64,000 nucleotides of DNA from Bacteroidota bacterium (GCA_016124735.1 WGMZ01000038.1:16643-80642), one strand, 5' to 3'. Positions 52,686-61,508 are shown, counted from the stretch's first letter. Notes: a model not told the origin generated them from the sequence alone. A program made the numbers and translations.

Positions 52686-54141
52686 ATCCATCTGTATAAT
52701 AAATCTGATCCTTGAGGTAAGGCTGAACGCCGAGATCCATCAAATCCTGATGCGAATCTGAGGTAATCAAATACTTGCACCCACGGTTTATAGCGTCTTC
52801 GATATTGGGCTTACCACTTCCATAAAGTGTATCCATGATCATGGATTTATTGTTGTAGCCCCATCCCTTTTTATGAAGAAAGAAAAGATTGATGGTGATG
52901 GATTCGTCAGGTCCCGTCATGATCAATGCATCGTCAGGAACAGCCCGCCGCAGAGCTTCTCTTGATTCTGTATTCCAGAATGCATCCGGAATCATCTTGT
53001 CGTCATTGGCAAAACGCGATGGCAGGATGCGGGCGGTCGCGAGAATAATTTGCAGTCCGAGAAATAATCCCAAAAACTTCCACTGATTGCGCGCCAAAAG
53101 ATCAATTCCTCTGGCAGCTACTGGCACCAGCAAAATCAGGTAAGGTAGCATGTAGTATTGATGGTGTTCCAGCACCTGAATTTCCATGAGATGATAGCCC
53201 CAAAAGCCCAGAACGAAAAACAAGAACGGCCAAAACAAAGGATGTCTATGTCCTGCGCCCTTTCTTAAAAAGAGAAATCCAAGAAACAAGAATCCTGCTG
53301 TTCCAACATAGCCCAGGAGTAATTCAGGCAGGTCAGACAGCAAATTCTTTTTCAACACATAAAGCAGCTGACTCAGGTTCTCTGCTGGCTTTGTATCCAG
53401 TCCGAAGTCGTACAAACCATTCATCTGAATGAGTGTTGCCGAATACCGGTACCATTGAATCGGTATCAAAGCCACCAAGCCTCCAAACAGAATAAGTCGG
53501 AGCCAAATTCGCAGATGGAGATTTTTCCAATCCCTGACAATCATGCCCAGGACCAAAAACCCGATGCCCAGATACTGCAGCTTAATGGTGCCGCCAAGGA
53601 TAAAAAAGAAAGCGGAAGGGATGAGAAGCCGGTCCTTTCTGGTTTCCCACCATCGATCAAAATAATAGAATCCAGTAAGTACCAAAGCGAGCGCCATGGG
53701 ATCAGGCAGGGCAATCCATCCATCGTAAAACAACTCTGGTGAAAAGAGATAGAAAACAAATGCCAGCAGTGCAGATGCCTGCGATTTCCACCATCGCCTG
53801 CTGATCTGCGCAATGGCCCAGGCACCCAAGACCGTCCAGAGAAAGGACCATATCCGATGAACCCACCAGGCTTTACCTGTTACCTGGTAAGTGGCTGCGA
53901 TCAGCCATTCATACAGCGGAAATTCGGAGCCGGTAATACCGTTTCCTTCGTAGCGCTGGTTCACGCGTGGGAGGAAAATGTTCATGTCTTCCTCGTAAAA
54001 ATTTTCCGCAACGGTGAGGGTTGTACATTGTCGCCAGGTATGCTGACTGTAGGGTGGTAAATTTAAAAAAGGCAGATGCAGCAGAATGGAAATCGCCACT
54101 GCAATTCCCATCCCCCAGGCCACCTGCCTTTTTGTAATCAT
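52651..54141 (-). CDS. GT39-like membrane glycosyltransferase (ArnT/PMT superfamily)
   Basis: 496 residues with about eleven membrane helices. The first loop has HTWRQCTTLTVAENFYEEDMNIFLPRVNQRY, typical of polyprenyl-phosphate-sugar-dependent transferases of the PMT_2/ArnT superfamily. PDPMALALVLTGFYYFDRWW and QVLEHHQYYMLPYLILLVP are also characteristic. The likely donor is a lipid-linked sugar and the acceptor a cell-surface glycan or protein, which cannot be told from sequence. It is the last gene of the PTPS-fabD cluster, 5 bp after fabD. Confidence 0.85.
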   Translation of the reverse strand: MITKRQVAWGMGIAVAISILLHLPFLNLPPYSQHTWRQCTTLTVAENFYEEDMNIFLPRVNQRYEGNGITGSEFPLYEWLIAATYQVTGKAWWVHRIWSFLWTVLGAWAIAQISRRWWKSQASALLAFVFYLFSPELFYDGWIALPDPMALALVLTGFYYFDRWWETRKDRLLIPSAFFFILGGTIKLQYLGIGFLVLGMIVRDWKNLHLRIWLRLILFGGLVALIPIQWYRYSATLIQMNGLYDFGLDTKPAENLSQLLYVLKKNLLSDLPELLLGYVGTAGFLFLGFLFLRKGAGHRHPLFWPFLFFVLGFWGYHLMEIQVLEHHQYYMLPYLILLVPVAARGIDLLARNQWKFLGLFLGLQIILATARILPSRFANDDKMIPDAFWNTESREALRRAVPDDALIMTGPDESITINLFFLHKKGWGYNNKSMIMDTLYGSGKPNIEDAINRGCKYLITSDSHQDLMDLGVQPYLKDQIYYTDGFSVYALKPREE

Positions 54142-54146
54142 CTTAA

Positions 54147-55028
54147 CTAGATTAGCGCACTGGAAGCTTCCACTTCAGGTGCAATTTTCTTCACAAGGCC
54201 CTGCAATACTTTTCCAGGACCCACTTCAATAAATTCGGTTGCTCCATCTTTCACCATGGCTTGTACAGACTGCGTCCAGCGTACCGGAGCAGTGAGCTGA
54301 GTAACCAAATTCGCTTTGATTTCCGACGGATCGGAAACGGCAGAGGCGGTAACGTTCTGATAGACCGGACAAGAAGGCGTGCTAAAATGGGTCGCTTGTA
54401 TTGCCGCTTCCAATTCCTGACGGGCTGGTTCCATTAACGGAGAATGGAAAGCGCCACCAACGGGAAGTACCAGTGCACGTTTAGCTCCTGCTTCCTTCAT
54501 TTTTTCGCATGCTTCATTGACTGCGTCGATAGCTCCGGAAATAACCAATTGTCCGGGACAATTATAATTCGCTGCTACCACCACCCCATTGATCGAAGCA
54601 CATATTTCCTCAACTTTTTGGTCGTCGAGCGCCAAAACCGCTGCCATGGTAGAAGGTTCAATCTCACAGGCTTTTTGCATGGCCATGGCTCTTTTGGAAA
54701 CAAGAACCAGCGCATCTTCGAACGACAATGTATTGTTGGCTACCAAAGCAGAAAACTCTCCCAATGAATGTCCGGCTACCATGTCGGGGCGAAATGTATC
54801 TCCCATCACTTTGGCCATGGCTACTGAATGTAAAAATATAGCGGGTTGGGTAACTTTTGTTTCTTTTAATGACTCGGGTGTGCCTTCGAACATTTCTTTG
54901 CTCAAAGAAAATCCCAGAATATCATCTGCCTGATTAAATAGTTTGCGGGCTATCTCATGTTGATCGTAAAGATCCTTGCCCATCCCAACGAATTGGGAAC
55001 CCTGTCCCGGAAATACGTATGCTTTCAT
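54147..55028 (-). CDS. fabD: Malonyl-CoA:ACP transacylase
   Basis: 293 residues: FPGQGSQFVGMG at the N-terminus, catalytic Ser in AGHSLGEFSAL, Arg in SKRAMAMQKA, His in GGAFHSPLMEPA, and VGPGKVLQGLVKKI at the end. It loads malonate on ACP for fatty-acid synthesis. Its first 74 bp overlap the previous small gene. Separation from acpP-fabF is not unusual in this phylum. Confidence 0.96.
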   Translation of the reverse strand: MKAYVFPGQGSQFVGMGKDLYDQHEIARKLFNQADDILGFSLSKEMFEGTPESLKETKVTQPAIFLHSVAMAKVMGDTFRPDMVAGHSLGEFSALVANNTLSFEDALVLVSKRAMAMQKACEIEPSTMAAVLALDDQKVEEICASINGVVVAANYNCPGQLVISGAIDAVNEACEKMKEAGAKRALVLPVGGAFHSPLMEPARQELEAAIQATHFSTPSCPVYQNVTASAVSDPSEIKANLVTQLTAPVRWTQSVQAMVKDGATEFIEVGPGKVLQGLVKKIAPEVEASSALI

Positions 55029-55185
55029 GTTGATCTATTTGAACGCTTGGTTTCTTGGGAGTCATGGATTTCTCCTTCTCTTCTCTTCTTTTGATGATGA
55101 GAATTGCCATTAGTACCATGAAGACCATGGAAATGATAAAGATACGCCAAAAGCGTTTCGGGTCTGGTTCGTAAGGGCTAGCCAT
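54955..55185 (-). CDS. Small single-pass membrane protein overlapping fabD
   Basis: 76 residues. The start overlaps the PTPS stop by 8 bp, suggesting translational coupling. The sequence has a proline-rich start (MASPYEPDPKRFW), one membrane helix (IFIISMVFMVLMAILII), and a basic tail (KRREEKEKSMTPKKP). Its last 25 codons run within fabD in another frame. The first 50 residues look like a genuine small membrane protein; the remainder may just be readthrough sequence constrained by fabD. Function unknown. Confidence 0.55.
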   Translation of the reverse strand: MASPYEPDPKRFWRIFIISMVFMVLMAILIIKRREEKEKSMTPKKPSVQIDQHESIRISGTGFPIRWDGQGSLRST

Positions 55186-55600
55186 AATACTCCACGTAAT
55201 TGCTTTCTGTTTCGTACAATTTTATGCAATGCAGATGACAGTTGTGCAGTTCCGGCTCAATCTGTTTCCAAATCTCTACCGCGAGGTTCTCGATGGAAGC
55301 CATCTTTCCCTGCATAAAATCAACATCTTCATTGAGGTTTCTGTGGTCCAGTTTCTCAATCACTTTGTCGCCAATGATTCGTTTTAAAATTTTCAGATCG
55401 ATGACAAAGCCGGTATCCGGGTTGGGATGCCCTTTTACCGTAACATAAAGATTGAAATTGTGACCGTGCCAGTTTTTGTTGGCACATTTCCCAAATACAG
55501 CATCGTTCTCTTCTTCCGTCCAATTCGGGTTGTAGAGCTTGTGCGCCGCGTTAAAATGTTCTTTACGGGTAATGTAAAGCAAGTGAGGTTTCTCAGCCAT
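55178..55600 (-). CDS. 6-pyruvoyl-tetrahydropterin synthase family protein, second copy
   Basis: 140 residues, same length and same ending (SNYVEYYG) as the copy at 4843. Zinc motifs are HFNAAHKLYN and HGHNF. The catalytic Cys is in CANKNWHGH, again C-x5-HGH. It differs at many other positions, so it is an old duplicate. It heads an operon with a small membrane protein, fabD and a glycosyltransferase. It could be the queuosine-pathway enzyme (QueD) if motif rules are relaxed, or a second pterin enzyme. Confidence 0.85.
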   Translation of the reverse strand: MAEKPHLLYITRKEHFNAAHKLYNPNWTEEENDAVFGKCANKNWHGHNFNLYVTVKGHPNPDTGFVIDLKILKRIIGDKVIEKLDHRNLNEDVDFMQGKMASIENLAVEIWKQIEPELHNCHLHCIKLYETESNYVEYYG

Positions 55601-55628
55601 TCCTGTAGGTTTACCGTTGTTGCAGGCG

Positions 55629-55636
55629 CAAAGGTA
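55629..55636 (-). promoter_or_regulatory. -7 promoter element (TACCTTTG) for the PTPS-fabD operon
   Basis: On the minus strand TACCTTTG matches the consensus and lies 28 nt upstream of the start at 55600. The rest of the gap to 55883 is AT-rich with no gene. Confidence 0.55.
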
Positions 55637-55883
55637 AAGAAAGAGTTTTGATTTAGACGTCAGATAACCTGTGTCTGCTTATCGTGGTTAACAGGCAGGG
55701 AAAAGACCAAAAATGCTAAAGACGCCAATCCCACTAAAATCTTTAAACATGCTAATTCCTCTAATTCCTCAAAACACTCCAAAACAAAAAACTACCGTTT
55801 CATCCACGCAAAAATTTTTTTCGTCGAACTAAGTAACATTCTCTTCATTCCTTACGTCATCTTTGTACATCACTATTACGAAA

Positions 55884-56930
55884 ATGAAAAGAATATTACT
55901 TGCAGCAGGCATCGTTGGATTTGTATCCAATGCTTTTGCCCAAACAAAGGACGTGGAAATTCTTCGTCCAGACATGAGTTACCCAGGTCAAAGTTTTCAG
56001 TACAAGACCGATACTTCCTTCACTCCCCCTTCGGGATTTTTGGATGCAGGAAAAGGCCAGCACTGGGACTTACGCAACCTCGATGATAATGGAGGTTACA
56101 CTACCAAATTTCTGGCTCCTGATGCCAGCAATGGTGGCGATCAATACAGCGATTGCAATCTGGTAATTCAGGATGACGATCAACAACCAACCTATACCCA
56201 TCTCGACGTATCTGGAGATTACGTCAAAGCAGTGGATATGGGCGGAGACAGTTCAGGTATTGACCCGAATTTCAAACCAAGAATGTTGATTTTCCCTTTG
56301 AAATATGGCATGGCATGGTCTGATTCCACAAATTCCGACAAAACCTATCCAGGCTCAGATTTTGGTGCTCCATTCGACAGTGTTCGGGTGAAATTGTTTA
56401 TTCAAATTTCCAGCTTCGTAGATGGACAAGGAACCATCATGCTCCCAATCGACAGCATTGAGGCACTCCGCCTGAAACAAGACATCTATTATAAAGCGGA
56501 AATTTCCGGATACAGCAGTACGCTCAATTCCTGGTTTCCAATTACTACCCAGGAGGATGATCAGGTTTCCTACAATTTCTACAATACCCAAGGGGGTTAC
56601 TACACTGCCAGAATACGGATGAAATCAGATCAACCCGGTGTGGCAGACGTAGATTACCGCAGCGCAAGTTTGTTGAGTGTACAAAACCCATCCAAAATGG
56701 AAACTACGCTCCTTTATCCGAACCCGGCACAAAACCATGTCTACTTCCAAACAGAAAAGGCAGGAAGCATGCAGATATATAATCTTCAGGGCCAAATGGT
56801 AGGAGAACCTGTTCCGGTGGTTTCAGGAAGCAATGAGATTAGTATCAATCATCTGGAATTGGGTCGCTATATCATCCGTATTCAATATGCTGATGGAAGC
56901 TATTCCACCTCCAAACTTATCAAGCAATAA
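55884..56930 (+). CDS. Secreted protein with T9SS type A sorting domain
   Basis: 348 residues from the ATG at 55884 (MKRILLAAGIVGFVSNAFAQ is the signal peptide). The body has beta-rich, Asp/Gly-rich sequence with no known enzyme motif. The last 80 residues are a type A C-terminal sorting domain: LLYPNPAQNHVYF, MQIYNLQGQMVGEPV and GRYIIRIQYADGSYSTSKLIKQ. It should be exported by the T9SS and attached to or released from the surface. A strong terminator follows. Confidence 0.88.
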   Translation: MKRILLAAGIVGFVSNAFAQTKDVEILRPDMSYPGQSFQYKTDTSFTPPSGFLDAGKGQHWDLRNLDDNGGYTTKFLAPDASNGGDQYSDCNLVIQDDDQQPTYTHLDVSGDYVKAVDMGGDSSGIDPNFKPRMLIFPLKYGMAWSDSTNSDKTYPGSDFGAPFDSVRVKLFIQISSFVDGQGTIMLPIDSIEALRLKQDIYYKAEISGYSSTLNSWFPITTQEDDQVSYNFYNTQGGYYTARIRMKSDQPGVADVDYRSASLLSVQNPSKMETTLLYPNPAQNHVYFQTEKAGSMQIYNLQGQMVGEPVPVVSGSNEISINHLELGRYIIRIQYADGSYSTSKLIKQ

Positions 56931-56956
56931 TTTTCCTAATTATACTTAGAATGAAG

Positions 56957-56979
56957 AAGGGGCCTCGGCCCCTTTTTTT
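56957..56979 (+). terminator. Terminator after the T9SS type A substrate
   Basis: AAGGGGC / GCCCCTT stem with a 4-nt loop, followed by TTTTTTTG. Confidence 0.9.
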
Positions 56980-56997
56980 GTTTTGTTTCATTCCGCG

Positions 56998-57005
56998 TAG
57001 CTTTG
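56998..57005 (+). promoter_or_regulatory. -7 promoter element (TAGCTTTG) for the hldD-like gene
   Basis: Exact TAnnTTTG match located 13 nt before the ATG at 57019. Confidence 0.55.
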
Positions 57006-57018
57006 CCACTGAAGTATC

Positions 57019-57984
57019 ATGATAGTAGTAACAGGAGCCGCAGGATTTATTGGCAGTTGTTTGGTTAAACGACTCAACCAGGATCGTTTCTTCGATTTGG
57101 TATTGGTAGATGATTTTTCAAAGACTGAAAAAGATTCCAATCTGGAAGGAAAAATATACAAGGAAAAAGTCGACCGGAAAGAATTCTTTTCCTGGTTGGA
57201 TGTGAATGAGAATCAGGTGCAATTCATCTTTCATATCGGCGCCCGTACGGATACGACCGAATTCGATGTTTCCATTTTCAACGAGCTCAATCTGAACTAT
57301 ACGAAACAGATGTGGAATAAATGCGTGGAATATGGTCTTCCCCTGGTCTATGCTTCCTCTGCTGCCACCTACGGACTTGGAGAATTGGGTTATAAAGATG
57401 ATGAATCACTTGTCGGCCAACTCAAGCCTTTAAATCCTTATGGTGATTCCAAAAATGATTTCGATATCTGGGCTTTGAAACAGGAAAGAAAACCCTATTT
57501 CTGGGCAGGATTGAAATTCTTCAATGTATACGGCCCGAATGAATACCATAAAGGACGCATGGCTTCTGTGATATTTCACGGTTACAACCAAATTCGTGAT
57601 ACCGGAAAGATGAAACTCTTCCGTTCCCATAACCCGGACTACCCCGACGGCGGACAAAAACGCGACTTTGTCTATGTAAAAGATGTGATCGAAGTCTGCT
57701 ATTGGCTCATGAATAACCGGAAGCACTCCGGACTTTACAATTTAGGTTCCGGCAAAGCCCGCACCTTCCTCAATCTGGCCAATGCCACTTTTGCCGCATT
57801 GGGAAAAGAACCAGTGATTGAGTTCATCGACACGCCGATTGATATCCGCGACAAATACCAATATTTTACCGAAGCCGATATGAGGAAACTGAAAAGCATC
57901 GGCTACCCATATGAATTTACTTCCCTGGAAGAGGGAGTGAAAGATTATGTGCAAGGGTATTTGATGGAAGGGAAGAGGTTTTGA
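57019..57984 (+). CDS. hldD: ADP-L-glycero-D-manno-heptose 6-epimerase (HldD/RfaD-like)
   Basis: 321 residues, extended SDR fold. The NAD-binding motif GAAGFIGSCL, then FHIGARTDTTEFD, the catalytic YASSAATYG and Y-x-x-x-K-like PYGDSKNDFD, and FFNVYGPNEYHKGRMASVIFHGYNQI, are as in HldD. The enzyme epimerises ADP-heptose for lipopolysaccharide inner core synthesis. A related GDP/UDP-sugar epimerase is less likely because of the NEYHKGRMASV motif. Single gene with its own promoter. Confidence 0.9.
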   Translation: MIVVTGAAGFIGSCLVKRLNQDRFFDLVLVDDFSKTEKDSNLEGKIYKEKVDRKEFFSWLDVNENQVQFIFHIGARTDTTEFDVSIFNELNLNYTKQMWNKCVEYGLPLVYASSAATYGLGELGYKDDESLVGQLKPLNPYGDSKNDFDIWALKQERKPYFWAGLKFFNVYGPNEYHKGRMASVIFHGYNQIRDTGKMKLFRSHNPDYPDGGQKRDFVYVKDVIEVCYWLMNNRKHSGLYNLGSGKARTFLNLANATFAALGKEPVIEFIDTPIDIRDKYQYFTEADMRKLKSIGYPYEFTSLEEGVKDYVQGYLMEGKRF

Positions 57985-58101
57985 AGCACTTGAGTACTGA
58001 GTAGAGATTACCAAAGACAATTTTTCAGACACCGAAAGGGTTTAGTGGTTTATCGTTTAGCAATTATCTGGTCCAGATTTTCTAAATAGTCCATCTGGTC
58101 C

Positions 58102-58147
58102 AAAGACTCTAAAATCTCTAAAAACTCTAAAAACTCTAAACCCTCTA
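58102..58147. repeat. Imperfect CTCTAAAAA tandem repeat
   Basis: About five units of 9-10 bp (GACTCTAAAAT, CTCTAAAAA, CTCTAAAAA, CTCTAAACC, CTCTAAATA) in the 204-bp gap before the VOC gene. Similar short C/T/A-rich repeats occur near 55750 and 58670, so this may be a genome-wide low-complexity intergenic feature. Confidence 0.55.
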
Positions 58148-58188
58148 AATAATTTTCGTCATCTTTACCTTATTCAATTCAGTAAACG

Positions 58189-58584
58189 ATGGCCACAAAC
58201 AACAATCCCCCAAAAGTAACCGGTATCGGAGGGATATTTTTCTTCTCTGAAGACCCGGATAAATCAAGAGCCTGGTATGCGAAGCATTTGGGTATGGAAC
58301 CCAATGATTGGGGAAGTGTCGGTTTCGAAACACGGAATATCGACAACCCGGATACCGTTCAATCTTTGCAATGGACTCCCTTTAAACAGGGAAGCGATTA
58401 TTTTTCTCCATCCAGGAAAGATTTCATGATCAATTATACGGTACAAAACATTGAAGGGCTGGTCGAGAAGCTTCGCGCAGAAGGTATCACAATCTTAGAT
58501 GATATTGTGAGCTACGACTTTGGTAAGTTCGTTCACATCCTGGATGCGGAGGGGACCAAAATTGAATTGTGGGAGCCGGCGTGA
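58189..58584 (+). CDS. VOC-superfamily (glyoxalase/bleomycin-resistance-like) protein
   Basis: 131 residues with a single beta-alpha-beta-beta-beta module pair: VTGIGGIFFFSEDPDKSRAWYAKHLGM at the start and FGKFVHILDAEGTKIELWEPA at the end, the vicinal-oxygen-chelate pattern in which the terminal Glu is a metal ligand. Members act as lyases, isomerases or binding proteins, and the substrate cannot be assigned. It stands alone between hldD and the minus-strand operon. Confidence 0.85.
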   Translation: MATNNNPPKVTGIGGIFFFSEDPDKSRAWYAKHLGMEPNDWGSVGFETRNIDNPDTVQSLQWTPFKQGSDYFSPSRKDFMINYTVQNIEGLVEKLRAEGITILDDIVSYDFGKFVHILDAEGTKIELWEPA

Positions 58585-58698
58585 ACAACCTGCTGAAATC
58601 TATGCCGCTTGAAAGAGTAATTAGACAACTTAACTGTCAACCTATTCCAGGACAAGACAGCTTAAACTCTCAACCCTACACTCTCCACCCTACACCAA

Positions 58699-59490
58699 TC
58701 AATACCCCTCATTCTCTCCCAACGAGAACAAGGCATAATCGTATTTCACCGGATCCATTGGGTCCAATTCCCGTAAGAACCCGGTGAGTTCGAGCGCCGT
58801 TTGCCAATCGGCTTGTTTGCGATTTATCATCCCCAATCCCGAAGCTACCCGGTGTACATGGGTATCCAATGGGCAAATCAATTGAGAAACAGGAATATGC
58901 TTCCAGATGCCAAAGTCCACTCCATTTTCTGAACTTCGAACCATCCATCTCAGAAACATGTTCAAACGCTTGCAGGCACTTTTTTTGGCCGGGCTAGCCA
59001 CATGTTTCTGCGTGCGTTGTGGTGCATCTGGCAGGGAGAAAAATCGCTGATGGAAAAGAATCAGAGAGGATTCAATTGATAGAAAAGCGCCCTCATCATC
59101 CAGAAAAGCTTCTTCCAGACTTTCATGTTTTCGATAGAATTGCTGTAAGTATTCAAGAAAATACAGGAGATCGGTATCATTGAAGGTTCGATGAACAAAT
59201 CCCAAAAAGCGGCTTCTCTCTATTTCCTCGTGCTGCAGGATAAACTCATGAGGAGAGTGATCCATCCATTCAGCGAGCTTCAGGCAATTTCGAATGATGG
59301 TGGTTCGTTGTCCCCAGGCCAGTGTCGCGGCAAATAAACCCATGATTTCCTGATCTTGTTTTTTCGAAAAACGATGCGGCACCGAAACGGGGTCATTGGT
59401 AATAAATTCAGGACGTTCATAATATTCGACCCTCTGATCCAGAAAATTTTTAAGCTTATTCCGGTTCATGAGGATTGAAGGGTGAAACAA
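58699..59490 (-). CDS. TIGR02757 (DUF2400) family protein
   Basis: 263 residues (or 256 from the internal ATG at 59469, which gives MNRNKLKNFLDQRVEYY). The Bacteroidota/Proteobacteria family TIGR02757 is recognised by GLFAATLAWGQRTTIIRNC, FVHRTFNDTDLLYFLEYLQ, KRLNMFLRWMVRSSENGVDFGIWKHI and LICPLDTHVHRVASGLGM. The helix-hairpin-helix style pattern LDTHVHRVA suggests kinship with DNA glycosylases of the endonuclease III type, but function is unproven. It overlaps the PrsW-like gene, forming one operon. Confidence 0.88.
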   Translation of the reverse strand: MFHPSILMNRNKLKNFLDQRVEYYERPEFITNDPVSVPHRFSKKQDQEIMGLFAATLAWGQRTTIIRNCLKLAEWMDHSPHEFILQHEEIERSRFLGFVHRTFNDTDLLYFLEYLQQFYRKHESLEEAFLDDEGAFLSIESSLILFHQRFFSLPDAPQRTQKHVASPAKKSACKRLNMFLRWMVRSSENGVDFGIWKHIPVSQLICPLDTHVHRVASGLGMINRKQADWQTALELTGFLRELDPMDPVKYDYALFSLGENEGY

Positions 59491-60163
59491 GCTGGTTGTA
59501 AGCTATTGCTTTGCGGGCATACCGCACACCAATTACCAAAGAAAGAGCCGCTCCGATAGACATGCCCGGAATATTTTGAATAAAAAGAAAGAAATCATAC
59601 GCCCCATGCATCAATGATGCGGTCAGAAACCCAAGCCCAATGTACATTTTCCTGTATGAATTAAATTTTGCATGGCCGATAAAAAAGCCCATGAGAATAG
59701 CAAAAGTGGCATGAGCAGGCACCGCAGTAAACATGCGCATTAGTGCAATCCAGGTGGCTTCCGACGGGTCGCTGTTTACATAGACGTATAATAGATTTTC
59801 GGCGGTGGCAAAGCCCATGGCTACGGCCGTGCAATAAACAATTCCATCGAAAGGTTCATTGAATTCTTTTCTAGGGAACAGAAATATCAATACCACCAGC
59901 AGTTTGAATATTTCTTCAGTTGCTCCAACAGAAACGAAGGCATAAAAAGCAGTTGCAATTACATTCGTTGGAGACACTCCGAATCCCTGCCTCACCCACC
60001 ATTCGCTGGCATGCAATACCTGCAGAGCGGATACTGCTCCCGCCAAAAAAGCAAAAAGGAGCAATGATAACGGCTCCTTTTCGTATTTGTCTTTTATGTA
60101 AATCCATCCCAGAACAAAAAGCCCGGGACCAAGTGTCAAGGCCAGAAGACCTAAAGTACTCAT
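59456..60163 (-). CDS. PrsW-family intramembrane metalloprotease
   Basis: 235 residues with seven or eight membrane helices. The PrsW motifs are visible: ATEEIFKLLVV (EExxK), MGFATAENLLYVYV (FExxE-like GFAxxEN) and AVPAHATFAILMGFFIG (HxxxG-type). In Bacillus PrsW cleaves an anti-sigma factor; here the substrate is unknown, but the window contains two ECF sigma genes. It overlaps metB by 4 bp and TIGR02757 by 14-35 bp. Confidence 0.9.
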   Translation of the reverse strand: MSTLGLLALTLGPGLFVLGWIYIKDKYEKEPLSLLLFAFLAGAVSALQVLHASEWWVRQGFGVSPTNVIATAFYAFVSVGATEEIFKLLVVLIFLFPRKEFNEPFDGIVYCTAVAMGFATAENLLYVYVNSDPSEATWIALMRMFTAVPAHATFAILMGFFIGHAKFNSYRKMYIGLGFLTASLMHGAYDFFLFIQNIPGMSIGAALSLVIGVRYARKAIAYNQLVSPFNPHEPE

Positions 60164-61299
60164 CCAATCGCTTGTTCCAGGTCAGCAATCAGGTCGTCTA
60201 CATCTTCAATTCCCACGCTCAAACGAATCAAGGAATCGCGCAAGCCTGCCTTTTCTCTTTCTGCCTTTGGAATTGCTGCATGCGTCATCGATGCAGGATG
60301 GCCAAGCAATGATTCTACTCCACCGAGAGATTCTGCACAGGCAAACAAATGAGTAGAGGATGCCAGTTTCATGGCTGCTTCTACGGAATCTTCCTTTAAT
60401 TCGAAAGAAATCATTCCGCCGAAATCGCGCATTTGTTTTTTCGCCACTTCATGATTTGGATGATCGGTGAACCCTGGCCAGAATACCTGTCCTACTTTTG
60501 GATGATCTTTCAAGTACCGAGCGATTTTCGCTCCGTTTTCGCAATGGCGCTGCATGCGGATATGTAGCGTTTTAATGCCCCGAAGCGCCAGGAAGCAATC
60601 CATAGGACCAGGCGTGGCACCGGAGGAATTTTGGATGAATTCCAAACGGGTTTTCAATTCGTCGTCATTCACAATCAACGCGCCCATCACCACATCCGAA
60701 TGGCCTGCAATGTATTTGGTGATGGAATGCATGATGATATCTGCTCCCTGATCCATTGGATTCTGAAGATACGGAGAGGCAAACGTGTTATCTACCGCCA
60801 ACAGCAGATTGTGCTTTTTGGCTACGGCCGACATAGCAGCAATATCAATTATTTTTAAGGTTGGATTGGTCGGAGTTTCCGCCCAAAGCAATTTCGTTTT
60901 ATCGGTAATGGCCGCCTCAACCAATTCGGGTTTGGTCATATCCACAAATTTGAATTTGATTCCAAATGGCTGATACATCTTCGTAAAGATTCGGAAAGTG
61001 CCACCGTATAAATCATTTGTTGCGATGATCTCGTCTCCGGGAGCAAAAAGTTTACATACCGCATCGATTGCACCTAAACCGGTAGAGAAACACAAACCAT
61101 ATTTGGCATTTTCCAATGCGGCCAACTGATCCTGCAACTGGGTGCGGGTAGGGTTATGCGTGCGACTGTATTCGTAGCCTTTGTGTTGTCCGGGGCCGGA
61201 CTGCACATAGGTTGACGTCTGATAAATGGGAGTCATGATCGCGCCGGTAGTTGGATCGGGATGCACACCGGCATGCAAGGCTTTTGTTCCAAATTTCAT
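60160..61299 (-). CDS. Cystathionine gamma-synthase / gamma-lyase-type PLP enzyme
   Basis: 379 residues from the ATG at 61299 (MKFGTKALHAGVHPDPTTGAIMTPIYQTSTY is the family start). The pyridoxal-phosphate Lys is in HSITKYIAGHSDVVMGA. YEYSRTHNPTR and EPTNP-like AETPTNPTLKIIDI are family features. It belongs to Cys/Met metabolism; synthase and lyase cannot be separated by eye, so metB is only one possibility. It heads a three-gene operon. Near-consensus minus-strand -7 element TATCTTCG is just upstream. Confidence 0.9.
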   Translation of the reverse strand: MKFGTKALHAGVHPDPTTGAIMTPIYQTSTYVQSGPGQHKGYEYSRTHNPTRTQLQDQLAALENAKYGLCFSTGLGAIDAVCKLFAPGDEIIATNDLYGGTFRIFTKMYQPFGIKFKFVDMTKPELVEAAITDKTKLLWAETPTNPTLKIIDIAAMSAVAKKHNLLLAVDNTFASPYLQNPMDQGADIIMHSITKYIAGHSDVVMGALIVNDDELKTRLEFIQNSSGATPGPMDCFLALRGIKTLHIRMQRHCENGAKIARYLKDHPKVGQVFWPGFTDHPNHEVAKKQMRDFGGMISFELKEDSVEAAMKLASSTHLFACAESLGGVESLLGHPASMTHAAIPKAEREKAGLRDSLIRLSVGIEDVDDLIADLEQAIG

Positions 61300-61416
61300 G
61301 CAGCGAAGATACATAGGAAGCCCACAATTTCGCAGATTGAAACTGCCCCATTATGCATTTGATTTCAACCATTTTTTGCCATCGGAATATTTTTTTCGGA
61401 AAATTTTTCACGACTC

Positions 61417-61446
61417 TTGCTTTTGTCTGAACCGATATTATCTTTG
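61417..61446 (+). promoter_or_regulatory. Full Bacteroidota promoter for tRNA-Val
   Basis: TTG (61417-61419), exactly 19 bp, then TATCTTTG (61439-61446). Both -33 and -7 elements match the Bacteroidota consensus; this is the best promoter in the window. It is divergent from the metB-like gene. Confidence 0.75.
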
Positions 61447-61508
61447 CACTCCCTTTGAAGAACAGCGTAAGGCTCAGGCCCCGCTATCAAAGAGGAAATT
61501 GAAAGATT

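Noticed and set aside
57985-58188. Possible CRISPR-like array in the CTCTAAAAA region
   Set aside because: Units are 9-10 bp without spacers and are degenerate. No CRISPR repeat or cas gene is in the window.
58569-58787. 72-aa plus-strand ORF after the VOC gene
   Set aside because: Covers C/T/A-rich intergenic repeats and the end of TIGR02757; no protein-like composition.
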